From: Fidelibacterota bacterium
GTDB taxonomy: Bacteria; Marinisomatota; Marinisomatia; Marinisomatales; TCS56
NCBI GenBank assembly: GCA_030634675.1
Contig: DAOWAH010000066.1
Coordinates: 1-7,566, forward strand
DNA: 7,566 nucleotides
Direction of reading: 5' to 3'
The first letter of the stretch is position 1. Every line of letters begins with the position of its first letter. Of the stretch, positions 6,619-7,566 are shown piece by piece. The position numbers were made by a program, and so were the translations under genes. A model generated the notes under the pieces. It was not told the origin of the DNA. It saw nothing but the letters and a program-made list of their open reading frames with translations, and ran no database searches.

Positions 6619-7044
6619 ATGAAGAAAAAATCAAATCGCGGGGAATGTTTATGCGGCACTGTGAAATTTGAAGTGACCCTACCCACCAAATGGTGCGCCC
6701 ACTGCCACTGCACACTCTGCCGCCGTTCGCACGGCGCTGCCTTTGTGACCTGGTTTGGTGTGGAAACCGACCAATTCAAATTTATCCAGGGTGAGGAAAA
6801 ACTGACTTGGTATCATTCATCGCAAGAATCGAAACGAGGGTTTTGTACAAACTGCGGTAGTCATATTCTGTTTCGGTCTACCAAATGGCCGGGGGAGACT
6901 CACCTAACCCTATCGAATATGATTGATCCAATCGACCGTCAACCTCAGGTGCATGTCTTTTTTGACACCCATGTTGGCTGGCTCGAGTTTAATGATGATC
7001 TACCGCGTTACGACGATCCGGCCTTGGAATCAAAAAAGAAGTAA
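6619..7044 (+). CDS. GFA (CENP-V/GFA) family zinc protein
   Basis: This is a 141-aa cytoplasmic protein of the GFA family, named after the glutathione-dependent formaldehyde-activating enzyme. Most bacterial members have no proven reaction, so formaldehyde detoxification should not be assumed. The zinc-binding cysteines are all visible: CLCG (10-13), CHCTLC (29-34) followed by RRSHGAAF, and CTNCGS (76-81). C26 and H28 add further possible ligands. The beta-rich core after residue 40 and a length near 140 aa are normal for the family. The start is supported by GAGG eight bases upstream. It follows the PHP gene by 54 bp in the same direction. It may be the last gene of that operon or have its own promoter. 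The tail ends in Lys residues and shows no terminator immediately downstream on this strand. Confidence 0.93.
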   Translation: MKKKSNRGECLCGTVKFEVTLPTKWCAHCHCTLCRRSHGAAFVTWFGVETDQFKFIQGEEKLTWYHSSQESKRGFCTNCGSHILFRSTKWPGETHLTLSNMIDPIDRQPQVHVFFDTHVGWLEFNDDLPRYDDPALESKKK

Positions 7045-7170
7045 AACTCAATTATTTACCCGCCTACGCAGATAGTCCCTGATACGCAATACTAGAGATC
7101 ATTCTAGAAAAAATAGATGCCCTCCCTCCCAGCAATGGCATCTACCTCAAGGAATCGAATCAAATGATTC
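7045..7170. other. Convergent intergenic region
   Basis: This gap lies between the GFA gene (plus) and the TPR-like gene (minus). It holds the minus-strand terminator, a CTAGA (7092-7096)/TCTAG (7103-7107) inverted repeat, a direct repeat of TACGCA (7065-7070 and 7083-7088), and a GAATC (7157-7161)/GATTC (7166-7170) repeat next to the TPR stop. No coding sequence and no plus-strand terminator were seen. Confidence 0.5.
7108..7144 (-). terminator. Intrinsic terminator of the TPR-like gene
   Basis: Read on the minus strand, TAGATGCC (7144-7137) and GGCATCTA (7121-7114) make a perfect eight-base stem with a 15-base loop. It is followed immediately by six T residues (7113-7108). It starts 26 bases after the TGA at 7173-7171. 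On the plus strand the stem is preceded, not followed, by the homopolymer, so it should stop only minus-strand transcription. Confidence 0.8.
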
Positions 7171-7566
7171 TCAGCCCTTCAGAAATTTTTCCTTCTGCTC
7201 TTTAAAATAATCATCCTCAGGTTGTAATTCGATACATTTATTAATCACTGCAACAGCTTCTTCGATGCGATCCAGTTTCCACAATACTTCTGCTTCGGTA
7301 TCCATCAGTCCTGCTTTATTGTCAGCGGATTCATCAACAACGAGCTCCACTGCCTGACGGATTTTAACTAAAGCATCTTTCAGATTTTGTTCCAACTGAG
7401 TCATCCGCCAGGCATATCCATTTAGATCACCCGGATTCAACTTGGACTCCCGTTCAAGATAATTAATAAACTCAATATACGTTTGTACTACCGCTGTTGT
7501 ATCTTTGAGACTCCGGTAAAGCCGGCGCAGCGAACTAAAGGCCTCAGCGGTGAAAATTCCGGATGG
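7171..7566 (-). CDS. TPR-like protein, C-terminal 131 residues (partial)
   Basis: The frame is open from the right window edge to the TGA at 7173-7171, so only the C-terminus is visible. A TTG at 7440 is an internal codon, not a credible start, because the frame continues upstream without a stop. The visible part is helical. YIEFINYLERESKLNP (about 30-45) leads into two tetratricopeptide-like units: about 48-78 (LNGYAW...ALVKIRQAVEL) and about 86-116 (GLMDTEAEVLWKLDR, then EEAVAVINKCIELQPED). An ending of this kind (NxYAW, DTxAEVLWKL, ELxPED) is seen in proteins that join an N-terminal domain, sometimes thioredoxin-like, to TPRs, but that part lies outside the window. The role is probably protein-protein interaction, and the partner is unknown. 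It has its own terminator downstream and converges on the GFA gene. Confidence 0.75.
   Translation of the reverse strand, partial: PSGIFTAEAFSSLRRLYRSLKDTTAVVQTYIEFINYLERESKLNPGDLNGYAWRMTQLEQNLKDALVKIRQAVELVVDESADNKAGLMDTEAEVLWKLDRIEEAVAVINKCIELQPEDDYFKEQKEKFLKG

Noticed and set aside
6619..7044. Calling the GFA-family protein a formaldehyde-activating enzyme
   Set aside because: The family name does not establish the reaction, and no glutathione or formaldehyde pathway gene lies nearby.
7092..7113. CTAGA/TCTAG inverted repeat as a plus-strand terminator for the GFA gene
   Set aside because: The stem is short and followed by A residues rather than T residues on the plus strand.
7171..7440. 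A complete 89-aa protein starting at a TTG at 7440
   Set aside because: The frame is open from 7440 to the window edge with TPR-like coding character, so this is the tail of a longer gene.

Overview
The window looks like a stretch of chromosome from an uncultured, probably anaerobic bacterium of moderate GC content (close to an even AT/GC balance by eye). The gene mix is a DUF512 radical-SAM protein coupled to der, a large secreted M14 peptidase with a GATase1-like tail, a CehA/McbA-type PHP metallohydrolase and a TPR protein. This would fit an FCB-group lineage (Calditrichota, KSB1, Marinimicrobia, Zixibacteria and similar). That placement rests on protein style only and is not proven. No mobile element, CRISPR array, tRNA or rRNA was seen.

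Layout. Positions 1-1843 (minus strand) hold a two-gene unit: a PDZ/radical-SAM/DUF512 protein followed, with an 8-bp overlap, by the N-terminal 187 codons of the ribosome-assembly GTPase Der, which runs off the left edge. Positions 1844-2213 form a divergent intergenic region of about 370 bp. It contains several palindromes and a set of nested inverted repeats that could fold as a structured leader. Positions 2214-7044 (plus strand) hold three genes in the same direction with gaps of 70 and 54 bp: a secreted zinc carboxypeptidase (883 aa), a membrane-anchored CehA/McbA-like metallohydrolase (542 aa) and a small GFA-family zinc protein (141 aa). At 7171-7566 the C-terminal 131 residues of a TPR-like protein come in on the minus strand, converging on the GFA gene. 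It is followed by a clear intrinsic terminator.

How the genes may work together. Der and the DUF512 protein are a recurrent pair, and the overlap here suggests translational coupling. The peptidase and the PHP protein may be co-transcribed, but no shared pathway can be read from the sequence. The GFA gene has its own good Shine-Dalgarno and a pair of small palindromes upstream, so it may be separately expressed. I found no convincing new defence or mobile system. The least explained items are the structured 1.9-2.1 kb leader with its unusually long open frame, the hairpin abutting the PHP gene start, and the unassigned chemistry of the DUF512 protein.
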